From Plasmopara viticola (taxonomy: Eukaryota > Oomycota > Peronosporomycetes > Peronosporales > Peronosporaceae), in assembly GCA_001695595.3 (NCBI GenBank), contig MBPM02000010.1, positions 372,001 through 436,000 on the forward strand: DNA of 64,000 nucleotides, in the 5' to 3' direction. Below are positions 31,617-44,500 of the stretch, one piece after another. Numbering within the stretch: the stretch's first letter is position 1; each line of letters starts with the position of its first letter. The position numbers and the translations under genes were made by a program. The notes below the pieces were generated by a model. The model saw only the letters and a program-made list of their open reading frames with translations, made no database searches and was not told the DNA's origin.

Positions 31617-32723
31617 TTATGGTTCCCACCGATCGATGTGGCCAATGTCGCGCCAGATTCGCCCCTCGGCCCACGCTTTGGCGGTCAAATTCGTTAAAGC
31701 TTGAGACTGATGGCATGATTGCTCGTGGTGTCGTGCCGTCGCTCCCTTGGTCGTAGTAGTGGCCATGCACAATTGATCTCTTGCGATTTGCTCGTTGCTA
31801 AAGTTCATACGCTCATTGTCCGGAACCGTGCGCTTCAGTACTCCATTCCAAAAAATTCTTTCTTTCGAAGAATCTTCTGAGACCTGCCAACAAATAAAAG
31901 TGGTCATAGTGTTCCACGGCATCGTCAATCATTGAGCCTATAGTTGTCTTTCTGCAACCATTTTGGCTGCTACATGCGTCATCCGCTTCAAGTGCTTGGC
32001 CGAAATGGTCACAATAGTGTCCCTTGAATCTGCATCACCTGGAGATACCGCTGGCTCCTCCTGAACCGGCTTGACGGATTGTGAATATTAATCTGGCTAC
32101 GAATCATACGGGGAGTTTATATAGAGCGTTTTTGTCGACGAGAGCTTTGGCTAACCCGCCTCTTTTGCTCCATCATCGCGGTTACTAGAAGGTCGTCGAG
32201 AATTAAGAAGTAGCAATTCCCAAATATGTCCGCGATGTGCAGCACCATGGCAGTCGTCATGATAATACCTGTCCAAACAGCGCTGCCTGTGCAAACAGGA
32301 CACTTTTTAGCAAGCGAATACTGCGAAACGCCACGTCACACATAATTTTTATTGGTGATAGTCATGACGATACTTTTACACAAGCTAGATGGATCTAGTG
32401 CGTCAACAAGATAACGCGAGTCTAACAAAATGACTTTTCATGTCAACGTCGAACCCAAGAACACCTATGATGTCAGTATAGCGAGTTGCTTCCAATCAGC
32501 TCGTTCTGCTCGATTCTATAAAAAAAGCTTTTTCGGCCTCAAGCTGACCACGAAACACATCACTCGGTGGAAAATTAATGGCTGCAGGCTCTAAGGCATT
32601 GGCAAACAACTCATCCATAGTTGCGTGCGACGCCAAAGTCGCCACAAGCGGTGAGGTTGCACCAACACAGCCACAGAAAGAGCACGAGCTTAATCGCAGC
32701 GACAGCAAATCGCACAGCTCCAA
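31617..32723 (-). pseudogene. Decayed gene of unknown family
   Basis: Several minus-strand segments read as plausible protein but in different frames and with stops between them. They are 32723-32496 (MDELFANALEPAAINFPPSD), then 32331-32120 with a Cys pair AKKCPVCTG and a hydrophobic VLHIADIFGNCYFLI, then about 32030-31830, then 31928-31617 (AWAEGRIWRDIGHIDRW). No family was recognised; the CPxC might be half of a zinc site. Introns could join some segments, but stops within the segments argue for decay. It lies just upstream (in minus-strand order) of the small secreted-protein gene. Confidence 0.3.
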
Positions 32724-32832
32724 GTCAAGAGCTTTTGCCTCTTATTATCGAACTTAATAGTGTGGGTGTGTCTCGAATGCGAATGTCAAGGCCTTTATAA
32801 TTGTACTGCGTTTAAATAAATAATATATATAT

Positions 32833-33444
32833 GGAAATGATACCGGGCAGGCACTTTTCGCTGACGGGCAGGCACTGTTGTTTATATAAATTAAATTGAT
32901 TAGCATTTCATCATAATCTCGAGGCTACAGAAGACTTAAAAATTCTACGGAAAATGAAGCGGTTGCTTAGCTATGATAATTGTATTATAAGGGTTCGTCC
33001 CGAAGTGCGGGGCGTTGATAGTTTCCTCTACTTCTGAAAAGAAAAGTCAATACATCGTGGGTCTACTTCAGGTGCTCGATCGCTAAGCGAGACGACAATT
33101 GCGAGCAAGTCATTAAGGACTCGAATGTGTGTTAGCACTTGATAAGCATGTTCGTCGCATATACATCGATTTTATCTTACATCTTAGACGTGTTTCATAT
33201 AGGGAAATATATGACTTTCCACGCAACTAAGAATACGTCAAAGCTGCGCGGAAAGTCGCGGTTTTTACGCTGAAAAGTAGTTTTGGGATTATTGCATCTG
33301 AGATTGGTGTAGCATATGAGAATTGATATCACGACTGAGAATTAGCCCTCCAGCCAATCACAGAGAAGAAAGGCCAATCAATAGAATTCATGTAAACATC
33401 AGTGCCTGCCCGTTAGCAAAAAGTGCCTGCTCGGTATCATTTCC
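32833..33444. mobile_element. Short non-autonomous DNA element with complex terminal inverted repeats
   Basis: The ends are inverted copies over about 45 bp. The left end starts GGAAATGATACCGGGCAGG and the right end, reverse complemented, starts GGAAATGATACCGAGCAGG; both continue CACTTTT, then GCT(G/A)ACGGGCAGGCACTG. Each end therefore carries two copies of a GCAGGCACT sub-repeat. Flanks are TATATA-rich on both sides, so a target duplication cannot be separated from background. The 612-bp interior has no open frame, which makes it a MITE-like passenger needing a transposase from elsewhere. Confidence 0.8.
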
Positions 33445-33449
33445 CTATA

Positions 33450-34535
33450 TATTTGGTACTAGGAGGTTTCCTCCGACTATCATTGCGGTTTAATTGGCAC
33501 ATAATCGTACGCGACCATACGTAAACCAATAATATTGGCGTAGCATGGCGTTGAGTTCTCATTCCGCAACCGGTGCATCTTTAAAATGTCGTCGTTCTCA
33601 AATCATCGTTCGCATGACTCAGTGCTCCACAAGCCACAAACAATGACCAGGACATGATACACGTTGCAATGCGGCCGATAACGCTACGCGCAGGAGCATA
33701 TGGAACCCAGTGAAATCTTCCAAAAAGCCTCGCGCTATTATTGCGGCCATAACATGTGGCGTGTACTCTGCATTGCTACTGTACTTGATCACAGAGCCTT
33801 GAGCACGATGAAACGACTGACGAAATGAAGTGGAACAGCATTAACGTGTAGAGAAAAAGCCAATCGGGTACACTGTCGAACTTAAACACTTTGATGTTTT
33901 ATTCCTGTTGATATCTGGGCTTCAACGGGTCATTGTTATTGATCCTAACGTCTCCGTGGCTTGTTTACATGTCTAAGGCTAATATAAATATTAATAATCC
34001 TCCAGAGCTTCATGATTTAATTCTTGGTCATTTCCCACCAGTGTTTTAACGTTGCGACGCCAATGGAATCAAGCCCTTAAAAGTCCATGTTCTGAATCAA
34101 GAACATTGGGTGGTCTAACATTTAGCGCTGTCGCAAGCCGCACTCCCTTGTACAGTTGTCTCGAAGTAGCAAAGAATATTGAAAAATCAGGCTTCACAAG
34201 CGTGTGCCCCCGAAAGCATTGTGACGAGTTCACTAAGCACGAAAGCGTACAGAAAAATGTTCGAAAAAATTGCTCGCTCTTTTTGTCTTAACTACAGCGT
34301 GCAAAAGTCTGCAGATAAGCTCGATGTTTATAGCCTGTAACTCGTTATGAGCCATCATTCTTTTAAATAACAAAAAGGGAAAATTGCAAAATGTGATACA
34401 AATCGAAAGTTCTCGCGTAAGGTGATACAAATGCTTAAAACAGTTCTAAAAATTCAGCAGTGTCTGATCCCTCATGTAAAATATGTGGCGAGGTAATTTT
34501 CATCAAACAAACCCAACAATCACTCGATTATCGCA
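33450..34535. other. No gene seen
   Basis: AT-rich DNA between the short inverted-repeat element and the MULE relic. It may include the left end of the MULE, but no terminal inverted repeat could be paired by eye. Confidence 0.4.
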
Positions 34536-34541
34536 GTCTCT

Positions 34542-36361
34542 GTGATGAGCGAACACGGAGAAGTCGATGCCTTGAAGGCGCAGCGCTGGGATACTGGAAA
34601 AACCGCAGTAGACGCCATCAAGGGCATTGCGTTTGGAGAAGGGGGGAGGGTGTATGTCGCAACTAGGGGCGGTACATTTAGGCGTTTGAAGTGTCTGGGC
34701 GACGGAACTGGGTGCGCGTGGTTCGCCACGCTCGCAATGCTCAGGAGCAACGAAGGGCCGAGAGAGTGGCACAAAACGGACGCCAATCTCGAGCACCAGA
34801 ACTGTAAAAGCGTCGCCAAACCATCATCACACAAGCAGCTAGCCAATCACCCTGTCGTGCAGGCTGCTGTCGCAGCAACACCAACAGTAGCAACGCAAGA
34901 TCTAGTCGTACAACTCCGTCACCAGTCCGGCGTGGTTGCATCTCAGCACGTTGTGTATCGCGCAAAGGAGATTGTGAAACAGCGCCTGTTTGCAGAAGAT
35001 CCGTCAAGTGTTCGGCTCCGTCCAAGCTTCTTGGCAGAGCTGGCGCAACTGAACCCCGGGGTGAAAATAGACTTTCAGTGCTACGAGACATGGCGATTTC
35101 GCAGAGCTGATCGTTTTAGACCCACAATGGTTTGTGCGTGGACAAGGCGTGTACGAGATTGACGCAGCTCACATGAAGCACCGAAAGTACAACGGGGTTC
35201 AAATCGTTCTGGCCACTCGTGACGGAAACCTCTGCAATCAAGTCGCAGCTGTGGCACTAGCTCCCGTGGAAGACTATGACAATAACCACTGGTTCTTCAC
35301 CACGCGATCAACCACGAATTTCCTCTGCGCACCAGCCCGGTGTTCAGTGACCGTAATAAGGGCTTGGTGTTGGCCGCCGATCAACATGGCGTGTTCAACA
35401 TATTCTGAGTGCGGCACATCAGATGTATGGCATCGCACGCATGTCGGTGCAGTGTAATTGTTTCACTTGCAAACGTTCTGTTTATTCTAATCCCGTCGAA
35501 GGGAACCTGCGAGCAGACAAGAATGTGCGGCTTGCTATCAGCCAAGAGAAATTTGTGTGGCAAGCAAACTCTGCAACTTCTGTAGAGGAGTTCGAGCGAG
35601 CACGGAACGGCCTAAATAAGGTCAACTCAGAAGCGGAAAAGTATCCGCGCTGCATCCCTGTGGAGAAGCAGACTCTGCACCCACACTACGAGTTTACACT
35701 GCTCTTCGAATGGCGAACGACTAACTTTGTGGAGAGCGAGCAGGTACGGAGTTTAAAACTCAAGTTCAGAATGATGCTCCCGGTCGGGTTCTTCAAAGCA
35801 ATTTCTACGATACTGATGGGAGAATGTCGCAACCGCCAGCAACTGTACGAAGGATGGGCGAGGCAAGGCCGTTTGGTGACGCCTCGGGCGGAGAAAAAGT
35901 TCAACACGCAGCTGAAGCTCGCCGCTGAGTACACCGCTGAATTCAGCTCGGATGTGATTGTCTTCGTGGCGCACGTGACGAGTCCAATGACGCAGCGACG
36001 AGTCAACATTGAGGCACCATACTGCTCGTGTGAGACGTGGAAGCAACTGAAGATACCGTGTCGACATCTATATGCTGCTAGGGCGGCAGCCAAGGCAACT
36101 GAGTCTACATTGTCTAATGGGAGCATGTTACACGGTGATCTGCTACCAGTCAGCGATGGGGATCTCGAAATTCCCGAGAACCGAGCTTTGCACCCAGATT
36201 CTGGTGTCCTACCTGCAGATTTAGTTCGACAGGCTGGGCGTCCAAAGAAGAGACGCATTTGGTCTCAAGGTGAGAGTTCAGGTCGCAGACTCTACAAATG
36301 TACCAGATGCGGTAAGGCAGACGGACACAACAAGACAACATGTCGTACGCACTCTCCATGA
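34542..36361 (+). pseudogene. MULE (Mutator-like) transposase, frameshifted
   Basis: Three successive plus-strand frames make one transposase-like protein. 34542-35090 holds the N-terminal part (LEHQNCKSVAKPSSH, LVVQLRHQSGVVASQ). 35090-35310 holds the start of the DDE domain (VYEIDAAHMKHRKYNG, QVAAVALAPVED). 35310-36361 holds FSDRNKGLVLAADQHG, then a Cys-rich part, a SWIM zinc finger (CSCETWKQLKIPCRH) and a terminal zinc knuckle CTRCGKADGHNKTTC. Frame changes fall near 35090 and 35305, and there is a further break with an in-frame TGA near 35406. The DDE region is also shorter than normal, so the gene is dead. The 3' part is long and intact, suggesting fairly recent inactivation. Confidence 0.85.
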
Positions 36362-36364
36362 CTC

Positions 36365-38445
36365 TTTGTGGAGTTGTGCAATCAAGCAGACTTACAATAA
36401 AAAAGTTGATCCTTACTCTGTGATACGACATCCCTCAGTATGCCTGGGCCGCTGTGATATTTGGTTGTGGACACAATGCACTGACACGTCAATGCACTCA
36501 TCGACTCGCTATCAGAAGAACACCCGACTTCTAGTACTTAGCATTCTGGTGGTCAATCTGTTCACACTGAACGCCGGCTGGTCGCTTTCACAGTTCTAGG
36601 GGCACCGGCTGTATCGACTGTGAGCTAGACACTCTTTGTAGCCATCACTTTGCAGCCATGTGAGCCAAAACTCGCATGTTACATAAAGGATCAGACACTG
36701 CTGAGTTTTTGAAACTGTTTTAAACATTTGTAACACCTTATGCGAAACCCTTCGATTTCTGTCACATTTTGGAATTAATTCTAGCAAAAAACCATGATTT
36801 GAGAATACAAAAGCTTCCTTCTCTAGGAATCATCGAATAAAGAAAGGATCAGTGTCTTTGCCTATCCGACTAGTTGGATGGGTCAGACCGATGACCAAAT
36901 AGGCAGCGAAGAAGGTTGCCAGTCGGCCGGGTCATTTAGTGATGACCAAGACAACTTTAGGTTGCTTCGACTCTTAAAGGTGCATGTGCACCAATTTACT
37001 ACGAAGGCTGTACCTGCACTGTGGGGGACGAAGTCAGAAGTTGTTAGCTTGCTTGAAACTCGGTCAGAGAAAGAAGCCGCTGAGAGAAGCTTCTATTTCA
37101 CCACAATGGGGATCGCGCGCCATTCGTTCACCTTCGTGCAATTGGCCTTGGAGATCTCCGCTTTCTGAAGATGAAAGTGCTGAGAGGAATCTAGTGAGCA
37201 TGAGCCTGCCTCTTTGTTCGCCAAATCTGAAATTATCAAAATAGCTTTTTCGCCTAAAGATAAGGCTTAAAAGGCCGTCAGACTCATGCGCTGCCACTAT
37301 TTTAAGTTTGCAAATAATGCTATATTAACGGCTTTGGAAACAAAGTTTGGTGTCCCGTTTTCGGGATGCTCTTGTGCGCAGTCCATTCACATAGGTAATG
37401 ATCGTGTGTGTGACTAGCCTCGGTCAGACGAGTTTTGAAATCTTGAACTCTGTCAGACGAGATACAAGTTCACAAACTTTTTTCGGAGCCAGACATCGAA
37501 CAACACACTTAGTTGGGTGGCAAATCGACATGAGCCAGCTGATGCTTCAGCTCACCTGAGATAGAAATGCTGCCTCAACCAAGGTATGACGCTATAGGGC
37601 CCATAGGTGTGCTCTTTCACCAAGCTTACGACGACCAGATGAAAGGCTCAAAACAAGTTTGTCGAGTTGCGATCGAAGAGACTATCGTACTGATTTCATT
37701 TTCTGGAACTTACGTGCCACGTATGTCAAAGCCATCAGAGACAGTAATATCGTGCTTGTGACAAGATTAAACAGCATCTTGGGGTGTACAGTCTTCCAGC
37801 TTGCGACACTGCTGTATTTTCAGTCTCAAAAGATTAAAGTGTGCAGTTTGAAAATTTACTTAGGACAAAACATCATGTATGTGTTTGGATCCTACCTCGA
37901 TTCATTCTGGAAGACTTTATTATGCCTACCATTTAAGAAACCGACTAGATTTTTGTCTTTAACAAGTAGCCACCGTTTATTTGAGACTCCGCTTAGTGGA
38001 AAGCTGATGTCATACTATGAGTGCTTAGCTTTATATATTGACCTCTTACATCAACGCACAGAAAAGATGGTTTCTCTCGTATCCAGGAGCACGCAGAGGC
38101 ATCATTAAGCATCAGCAATATAGAGGCTAACAACAAATCGCCTTAAGCTACCGCCTCCAGTAATGATAATATATTGTGCCTTAAGCTTATTAGAGCTAGA
38201 AAGGTAGGCTACCGCTGCATTTGCTGGGCCTCTATTCTAGCCAGTAGGATATGCCGCTTTCAATTTTTATCGGCTTTGCCATAAAGATATAGGGTTTTAC
38301 TGCCAAACCCTAACGTATGGGAACGACTTCCCATCGGACTTGTGCAGTTTGAAAGAAATTGCCTTTTTTAATTGAGAAAAGGCGCCTCGGTTCCTAAGAA
38401 AGCACCAAGTCGTGCTTTTGTTTATATCAAAAACCAAGAGGTAAA
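36365..38445. other. Gene-poor stretch
   Basis: No convincing gene. Overlapping frames at 37567-38108 (+) have mixed composition in two frames and might be a shifted relic, but no motif was found. Confidence 0.5.
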
Positions 38446-38449
38446 CCTT

Positions 38450-38510
38450 GAAAATGTGTCAATGATCGATTTCAGTACTATCAATTGAAATCGAACACTG
38501 ACACATTTTC
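38450..38510. repeat. Long near-perfect hairpin
   Basis: The left arm GAAAATGTGTCAATG...TCGATTTCA pairs with the right arm TGAAATCGA...CACTGACACATTTTC around a loop of about 11 bases. The arms are about 25 nt with one or two mismatches. Nothing coding lies nearby. Confidence 0.85.
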
Positions 38511-41500
38511 TATTTTAAGCGCAAAAAACTTCAGCAAGTGAGCACGACTCGGATCGAAAGCATGCTAGTATCACCGACTGGCAAGCCGAAGGTCTACATC
38601 ATAGTCGTTTTGGACACCTAGTGTAAAAAAGTTTGTTCTTCCCATCAAAGCGTGAAAAATTCGGAAGGCGATGTCGATATTGCTCGGAGGCATCGATTGC
38701 GTGGCTGTAACTAGGTCCAGTGCTATAATACATGGACGTTCGAGGTAGTCCTTTATCCTTGGTTAGCCATAGCAACTTTGCGCTTAATCAACATCGAAGT
38801 GGCTTAATGCTCTCAAGATGTTTAATCCAGCAGCATTGCAACAACAGTCCCTCCGCCACGACAGCAAGACGAAATGAGCTTTCTACTTTGCTCATCATAG
38901 TGCGGGAATGCCGTGTGTGGTTAAGGGCATGAAAATGCACTATGGCTCGTAAGGCTCAGGAAGTACTTCGATTTTTGTGAGCTTGGTAAAGGTCTGATCG
39001 TGTGTACCCGCCAGCTGGACTAGCAGAATCCTATGTTGGCTCGTAATTTGAATGCTGCTAGAGTTCCTTACTTGTAGGTTAGTGTTGCCGTGTAAAATAT
39101 TTGAGCGGTAGTCAAGGATGTAACGGATCGGATCGACCGAGTGTAACAAAAGACTCGTGCCCCTTCATATGTTAGCATTGCATGCACCACAACCGCGTTT
39201 GCCACGGACGCCAATCCATTAAGGTTCATCAAATTTAGCTCTTCGCGCAGATATTTGTGGGTGGATTGGCAAAAAGAACGATTGGCTTGCTTGATCGGGG
39301 CGATCGACGCCAAAATCGAAATTGCATTTTCTTGCAAATCGAAGTGTTCCCATATATACAAATTTGCAGATTAGTTCGGATGATTTGCACCTCAAACCGT
39401 TTACACAATATGCGCACAATGATGGACACTTTAATCGACTAGGGAAAGAAATGTACTCAGCAGTTACATTATGCTAGCTGAGAGCTTAGAAAACGTGGGG
39501 TTCTTTTACACACTAAGACGTAGCGTTTGTGGTTAAATAATTGTATCAATCTCTAATATTAAAAATTTGCGACCAGCTTAATAGTGCTAACATGATAGGT
39601 CTTTTCAGAATGAGGCAACGCATGGAACAAATACACATTAGTACATCGTGTTTTTATTTTATGAATAGATGATCAATTTGGCATTTGTTGCTCCAGATTA
39701 AGTGACATTGGTGAGCCAAGAGCCACAGCCCACTCATAATGCGGCTCAAATGCGTCATTAGCCGTAAAGTTTGGTAGATTAAAATTCTCAAGACAAGTTT
39801 TATATCGCAAAGACTAGCTTCAGCTTCGCCTATTGGTGTGCTATCGTGATCAATGTCGCCAACAAATTCGCTTTTCTAAAATTTATGCAGGAAAACTTGC
39901 AGAAAGCTATCATCAGTACTAGCCATAAGTCTAGCAGAAGGGTGTAAACGCTTGTGTGTTCATTATGCTTGTCTGTGAATATTTCTTAGAGCCTCGTTGA
40001 TCAAACGACTAGATATATCGTTACTTTACTGGTGTACCTGCTTAAGTTGGCATTGAAAGAGAATATAGTTTCGGCTTTCTACTTTATGATTATTTTGGGT
40101 TGTTTGTTGTCTAAAATAGTATCGTGGAGGCCTGCTGTACCAGCAAGAGCGTCAGAATGACGAAATCGCGCTTCGCACGTCAACTTCTTCATAGAGTCTG
40201 TCATTATTGTAGACACTTGAAAGTAAATAAAATTTAATCTGTCCTATTTTGGCTTGGCGAAAGTCACTTCTGATATAAACATAGCAGTATTTTTGCCGCA
40301 TGAGCAAGATGGTGCAATTAGTATTTGCTTTGTCTAACATAATTGAGGAACAACAGTAAAGCTGTTCATGGATACGAATACTATGTACGATGGTGTCAGA
40401 TAGATGTACCAGAAGTTCACCGGCTCGTTTTGCAAATTCATATCCAACTTTCAGGATCGCACTTGCAGATGTCAGTAGTAGACGAACTCACACCGACTTT
40501 TAGACAGAAAGTATCAAGCGTGCGCTAGAAAAACGCTACGTATAATGTGCGCTAATACACCGCATTTGTAGGCCGACATGTTATTGACGGATGAGCTTGT
40601 CCTTTTAGCGATACGATTTAAACAAAATACGCTTCTTGCGTTTCTTAAATAAGCTGGCAAGGACACCCAGGTATGTTGCTAACTCTTAAAAGCAGAATGT
40701 TTCGGAAATGAATAGGAAAGAAAATCGAAGAACAATCCTCTCCCAGGTTGTTAATTTGAAGCAGCTTTCATACGAAACAAAAAAAACTTGCATACTTGTT
40801 AAGCGGAGTCAGCAAGAAGATTGTTTATGTGCAATTTTACAAAACGTTTTTACAGCCAAACATGGAAGCGGAAATTTGACTCTGTATTATAAGATGAAAT
40901 AGTTTTGTTGAATACTATAAGCCTATCACTAGAGATTCCACTATGAAACATCGTTTAGTTGGACGCTTTACAGACCTTGAAAGGCTTTAGTCAGCTTACA
41001 CCATCGATCTACCCTAGGCATTGTCAACGCACCAAACAGTTCTTGCCAAACTAAAAAGAAAGTTTTACTTTTCCAATAGATCCGACCTTCGTATGAGCTT
41101 TTGTCTGAAGCTCTAGTTTGCTTTAAAGCATTGGTTTCGTGTTTTAATAAAATCAATAGAGCGAGTACGGGTCAGCTGAAAGCACCCATAGCCTCTAACG
41201 TATTAGTCGGTGATAGGGGAGGGCGAATACAGATCAGACTTCAAGCTTTAAGCAAACGATCGAGTCTGGAACACACTTGCAGCTTTGAGAATTGGACCTT
41301 AGTACCTAGGGCCAAAAAAACGATTTTTGGCGCTGGCTGAGGGTCTGCCACCGGACGCACGGTGGTCGATCCGACTGTAAACCTTATAAGTACATTGCGA
41401 AAAACGTCCATCTCCTTTTAAAAGATCCAGGGCTACCCCGAGGCATATTGCTAAATTTCCTCGCATTGTTGTCAAGCGCTTGTTTGTTTATGTCACCTTG

Positions 41501-44500
41501 ATTTTGTAATACACAAAATTGTAGGATTTAGTAGATATAGTAAAATTTAAGCTTTTGATCTGGTTTGGCAAAAAATGCTTGTTTCCTTGTAAAGCTAAGT
41601 CATCGTTCTAAACCTAAAAAGATCTAGATTTTCGCTCATGAAGAAGACGACAACTGCCATATTCTGACCAGTATGACGATTAGCGAAAGGGCTCTATATA
41701 TCATATCTGCCCTTTTTAGATTAACAATAATAGCTTTGTATGAAGTTCTACATATCCTTCTTCTACCCGGTACTTTTAGCAAAAATGTCGGACAAAGTCG
41801 AATATACGTCAACTTACAGCGCTATTTGATCATAAAGATGTGAATATCCGTGAGCGCTCTTTCTAAGATTCCTCACCACGTGTTTTCCCAATACATTAAA
41901 ATGTTTTTTGCCAAGGTGCTGATGATGCTTTTGGCTGGAGTGGACACCCAAGTGATGAATTCACCGACTGTCAAGACGTACTGCGTTACCGGACGAAGTT
42001 GTTCAGTATATGTCCTATCTTTTCTGAAGAGGCTAAAATTAAGAAAATTATACGCTCACGCATCATGGGCAGGGACCGGAGCCAATAGTCTTCATAGATC
42101 TCAGCTATGCTGATGAGGAGGAAGCAAGCTTTGAATTGCTGTTTGGCGTATGAGCATTGACCGGTATTAAGTATTGATAATCGCCATTGCGGCTGGGGTG
42201 CTCGCTGCGCGAAGCACATTGAGGTTCACGAAACTGGAATCCCGAGGCCAACCAGTCATCTCACATGCCGCGGCAAATAGAGAACCCAGTAATGCAAACC
42301 GGCTTTCTAGGAAGGAAGTAAATTCTATCAAGCATCAGGGAGATGTTATAGTTCGACTAAATTTGCTTTACAAATTTTCGTGCTCTATTAAATGGATCAT
42401 TCTCGCAAGCCTGGCTTGCTGATTGTTGAGACATTTGTTGAGGTTTCAGTAAAATTATGTTTCAATCGACTCCGAGGTAACAAGTGATTTTATTGACGCT
42501 ATTGCCAACGAAAGTTATACGTATGCTTAGGATCTGTTAGCACACTAACGTGATTATGGCAGCAGCAGAGCCACTATGTTTAGCTTTCTTATGGCTTAGA
42601 AGTGCAAAAGCTATGATCGTTTTGGTGTTGAGCCTAGGCGCAATATATGATCTCACTCTGGATATGTCATAGCTGGAACGTAATTGATGGATGCTTTGGT
42701 ACTAGCAAAGCTTTGTTGAGTAACGTACCAGGAGAAAATTCTACTGGCTCGAAAAGTTGAAAAGGACAACAAAAAATCTCGAATAGTCTCAAAATGTCCA
42801 GGACAAATGTCCGGAGCGTCATTTGGCACAGGATTTATTGAGTGAAAGTCGTAGGAAGCATTAATCGTTGCTTCGTCGATTTGTGTTCTTCTTACCAAAA
42901 CAGGCGCTCTCGCTGTGCGTGGGATGGCTCGTAACCCATGTTGTACAGTACTTGCTGCATTTTCTAATCAGTATGATTCGCGCTCAGTAAAGGCACCAAG
43001 GGCAAAGTGCACAAGGAGTGACACAATCTCGAATAAGCAGTGCTCGCCGTGGAAAGCGCTCAGCTTGAACATGCAAGTATGGTGGGCTGCAGGACAAAGC
43101 ATCAAAAGAGATGTACTGAAATTGAATGGGGTGAAATACGTAACCCACTGAGCAATGCTCTTTGTTCACATAGTCGGCTTGGTACGCTGTGCTTCAACTT
43201 CATGTGAAGCGGCAATATTTTTGCTCTTCCGCTAGGCAGACGCTTCAATAAGTAGAGCACTTTAATGTTAATTGGTGTGCGTTGATCCAATTTCGTGTCG
43301 ACGCGGATAGAACAGGGGGCACAAATACGGTCGATCTCTGCAAGTACAAGATTGCTGCGTGTAACGCTCATCAAGCAACGCAGTTGGTGGGATTCGGTTA
43401 TCCGTAGACACGTCGGTGAATGATGATTGCGCTCGGCTACATATCCTTTTACAACGGAAAAGGGGTACAGTCGAAGGTATGATGGCTTTTAAACCTGTTT
43501 CTTCTATAAATAATCGGTTAAACCTGGACCAGATACTCACGACAGAGATTAGAAAAGGTTTGTAAAGCCGACAGCGTAGCCGAAATAGTTACTATGCTCC
43601 CAAAAAGAGGTATCAAGTTCTCATCACTATTGAAGGAAGCGATCTAAAAAGACACTAAATGCACGGAGTAGACCTTTGATTCCCCCAAAAATTAATGGAT
43701 CCATATAATATGTGATATTGAAATACAAGGATGTGGTCATTTGAGACCCGCTTCAGCGTTGTTATAAGAGCAAGAATAGCTTAAATCAAGAGCAAAATAC
43801 TACGTGAAGTAGCAGCGGCACTTAATAAAGAAACAACATGTTGATGTTTGTGCAAACAGAGAAACAAGATTGACTCGAGAAAGCATTTACATACTTCCGC
43901 GCCGACATTGATTATAAGAAAGCCAAATGGCAAGTGACGCATTGTAAGCGCCTTTATTGACTATAAATGGCCTTTCTTCAGCACAGACTTCAACGTCAGA
44001 AAGGATGCTCTGCCAAATCGAAATGACTTTTTTAGTGCACTCGCTAAGTGAACAAATATTGTCAGCTCTACATGCGAGAGAGTTATATATGGCCCGCACC
44101 CAATGCAAATTACTATGAGAATTGCTCGTTGTACACCTTAGGCTCTCCAAGGCGCCTGCGTCCATCAATTTTTGGGTGACGCAGTCATTCAGGCCTCACA
44201 ATACTACAATGGAATCTTTTGCTCCTAGTCGTTCGCAGCCTGCGGAAATATATTGATCGCCTAACGACAGTCCCAAATGCATACGCATCACGCAGCTAGA
44301 CGCTAAAATCATAAGTGTATTTTCAGCACGGATAATACTTCCTTTGCTTCATTAAAAAGCATGGTCGTTGGATAGTCCCCGCTAAGGTCTAAGCCTTTAT
44401 TGAATGGCCGTTTGATTAAGCCAAACCGACTTAGAAACAAATGACTTTGTCAATTGTTTGCATGTGTAGAGTGCTGGTTACACAAAAGCGGTAAGCTGGT

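Noticed and set aside
32821..33455. The 612-bp inverted-repeat element considered as the left end of the MULE
   Set aside because: Its two ends pair with each other and close before the MULE begins, and no third copy of the terminal repeat was seen beyond the MULE.
37567..38108. Possible integrase zinc-finger relic of a retrotransposon
   Set aside because: The resemblance needs a frame change and lacks the paired His and Cys residues, so it was not called.
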